Assembly (NCBI GenBank): GCA_919902745.1
Contig: CAKKRN010000017.1
Coordinates: 2,557 to 9,295, forward strand
Reading direction: 5' to 3'
Length of the DNA stretch: 6,739 nt
From: Syntrophaceae bacterium
GTDB lineage: Bacteria; Desulfobacterota; Syntrophia; Syntrophales; UBA5619
This document shows, one piece after another, positions 6,413-6,739 of the stretch. Every line of letters starts with the position of its first letter. Within the stretch, counting starts at the first letter, position 1. The notes under the pieces are model-generated. The model was not told where the DNA came from. It searched no databases and saw only the letters and a list, made by a program, of their open reading frames with translations. Both the position numbers and the translations under genes were made by a program.

Positions 6413-6577
6413 TCAGGGTCTCACTTCACGCCCGTACCAGTCTTCTTGACGCCGTCCTGAAGCCCTGCGCGTACTTTCCGGATTCCGCTTCCAGTCGGCC
6501 AGCTCCCGGGCCATCCGGTAGCCGTCTGCATAGAGCTCGTGTTCCCGCCTTGCCGTGGGGAGGGCGGAAGCGGCCAT
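6413..6577 (-). CDS. Possible small ORF or gene remnant, 54 codons, unknown function
   Basis: From an ATG at 6577 to a TGA at 6413 the minus strand is open for 54 codons. The product is strongly charged and partly protein-like: it includes REHELYADGYRMARELADWK and ends QEDWYGREVRP, with regularly spaced aromatic and acidic residues that suggest a helical segment. The first half has GC-rich third positions like the neighbouring genes. The Shine-Dalgarno is weak, and I recognise no family. Its first ten codons overlap the nitronate monooxygenase-like fragment on the other strand, so the two cannot both be intact genes. It may be the tail of a decayed gene or a chance open frame. Confidence 0.25.
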   Translation of the reverse strand: MAASALPTARREHELYADGYRMARELADWKRNPESTRRASGRRQEDWYGREVRP

Positions 6578-6739
6578 TGTCGGCTCGCGTTTCGTTCTTT
6601 CCGAGGAATGCCCGGTTCACCGGAATCTGAAGAATGCGCTTTGCGATGCCGACGAGCTCAGCACCGACCTGATCATGTTCACGGTCGGTTTCACGCATCG
6701 CGTGTGGATGAACGAACCGGCCAGGAAGACCCTTGAAAT
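6534..6739 (+). pseudogene. C-terminal fragment of a nitronate monooxygenase/FabK-type flavoprotein, truncated at both ends
   Basis: In the frame opening after the TAG at 6531-6533, the translation from about 6549 reads RLAVGRAEAAIVGSRFVLSE, then ECPVHRNLKNALCDADELST, followed by FTVGFTHRVWMNEPARKTLE up to the window edge. This matches the C-terminal pattern of 2-nitropropane dioxygenase/nitronate monooxygenase and FabK proteins: (L)A-L-G-A-x-A-V-x-x-G-T-R-F, then a conserved E near an H and a K, then R-V-x-x-N. Those proteins have about 310-360 residues and carry the FMN-binding barrel upstream; none of it is visible here. No AAGGI-like block precedes the fragment in any plus frame. It therefore looks like a gene broken on its 5' side, continuing past the window on its 3' side. 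It runs divergently from ugpC. A 27-codon-longer coding reading on the opposite strand is less coherent. Confidence 0.55.

Noticed and set aside
6426..6698. A 90-codon minus-strand open frame at the right edge
   Set aside because: No recognisable motif. The opposite strand in the same stretch gives a coherent nitronate monooxygenase-like sequence, and another minus frame gives a more protein-like small ORF.

Overview
The window is a GC-rich, densely coded bacterial segment. It is dominated by one minus-strand operon for uptake and breakdown of glycerophosphodiesters and glycerol-3-phosphate (an ugp system). The binding protein has a Sec signal peptide and no lipobox, which implies a periplasm and so a Gram-negative host. 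The PflX-type radical SAM gene and the general codon style would suit an anaerobic delta-proteobacterium-like (Desulfobacterota) lineage. That placement is a guess, because nothing in the window is taxonomically diagnostic.

Layout. Positions 1-951 (+) hold the 3' part of a PflX-like radical SAM gene whose start lies before the window. It converges across 63 bp with the operon's last gene. Reading the operon in its own direction (right to left), the order is ugpC (ATPase, 6278-5163), ugpB (binding protein, 5080-3761), ugpA (permease, 3672-2791), ugpE (permease, 2791-1937, overlapping ugpA by one base) and ugpQ (glycerophosphodiester phosphodiesterase, 1878-1015). The order C-B-A-E-Q differs from the E. 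coli order B-A-E-C-Q. The right end (6279-6739) is a leader or promoter region, a possible 54-codon minus-strand ORF, and a plus-strand fragment that resembles the C-terminal part of a nitronate monooxygenase/FabK-type flavoprotein with no visible N-terminal part.

How the genes work together: UgpB captures sn-glycerol-3-phosphate or glycerophosphodiesters, UgpA and UgpE form the membrane channel, and UgpC powers it. The phosphodiesterase splits glycerophosphodiesters into glycerol-3-phosphate and an alcohol. Its N-terminal hydrophobic segment suggests that it acts outside the cytoplasm (a GlpQ-like location), unlike cytoplasmic E. coli UgpQ, so hydrolysis might come before uptake.

The non-coding signals are modest: a strong intercistronic hairpin between ugpB and ugpA, an 8-bp direct repeat with 11-bp period just upstream of ugpB, a nine-codon leader ORF overlapping the ugpQ start codon as ATGA, and a leader hairpin upstream of ugpC. 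I see no CRISPR array, tRNA, rRNA, insertion sequence or clearly new multi-gene system. The most worthwhile second looks are the regulatory sites and the broken gene at the right edge.
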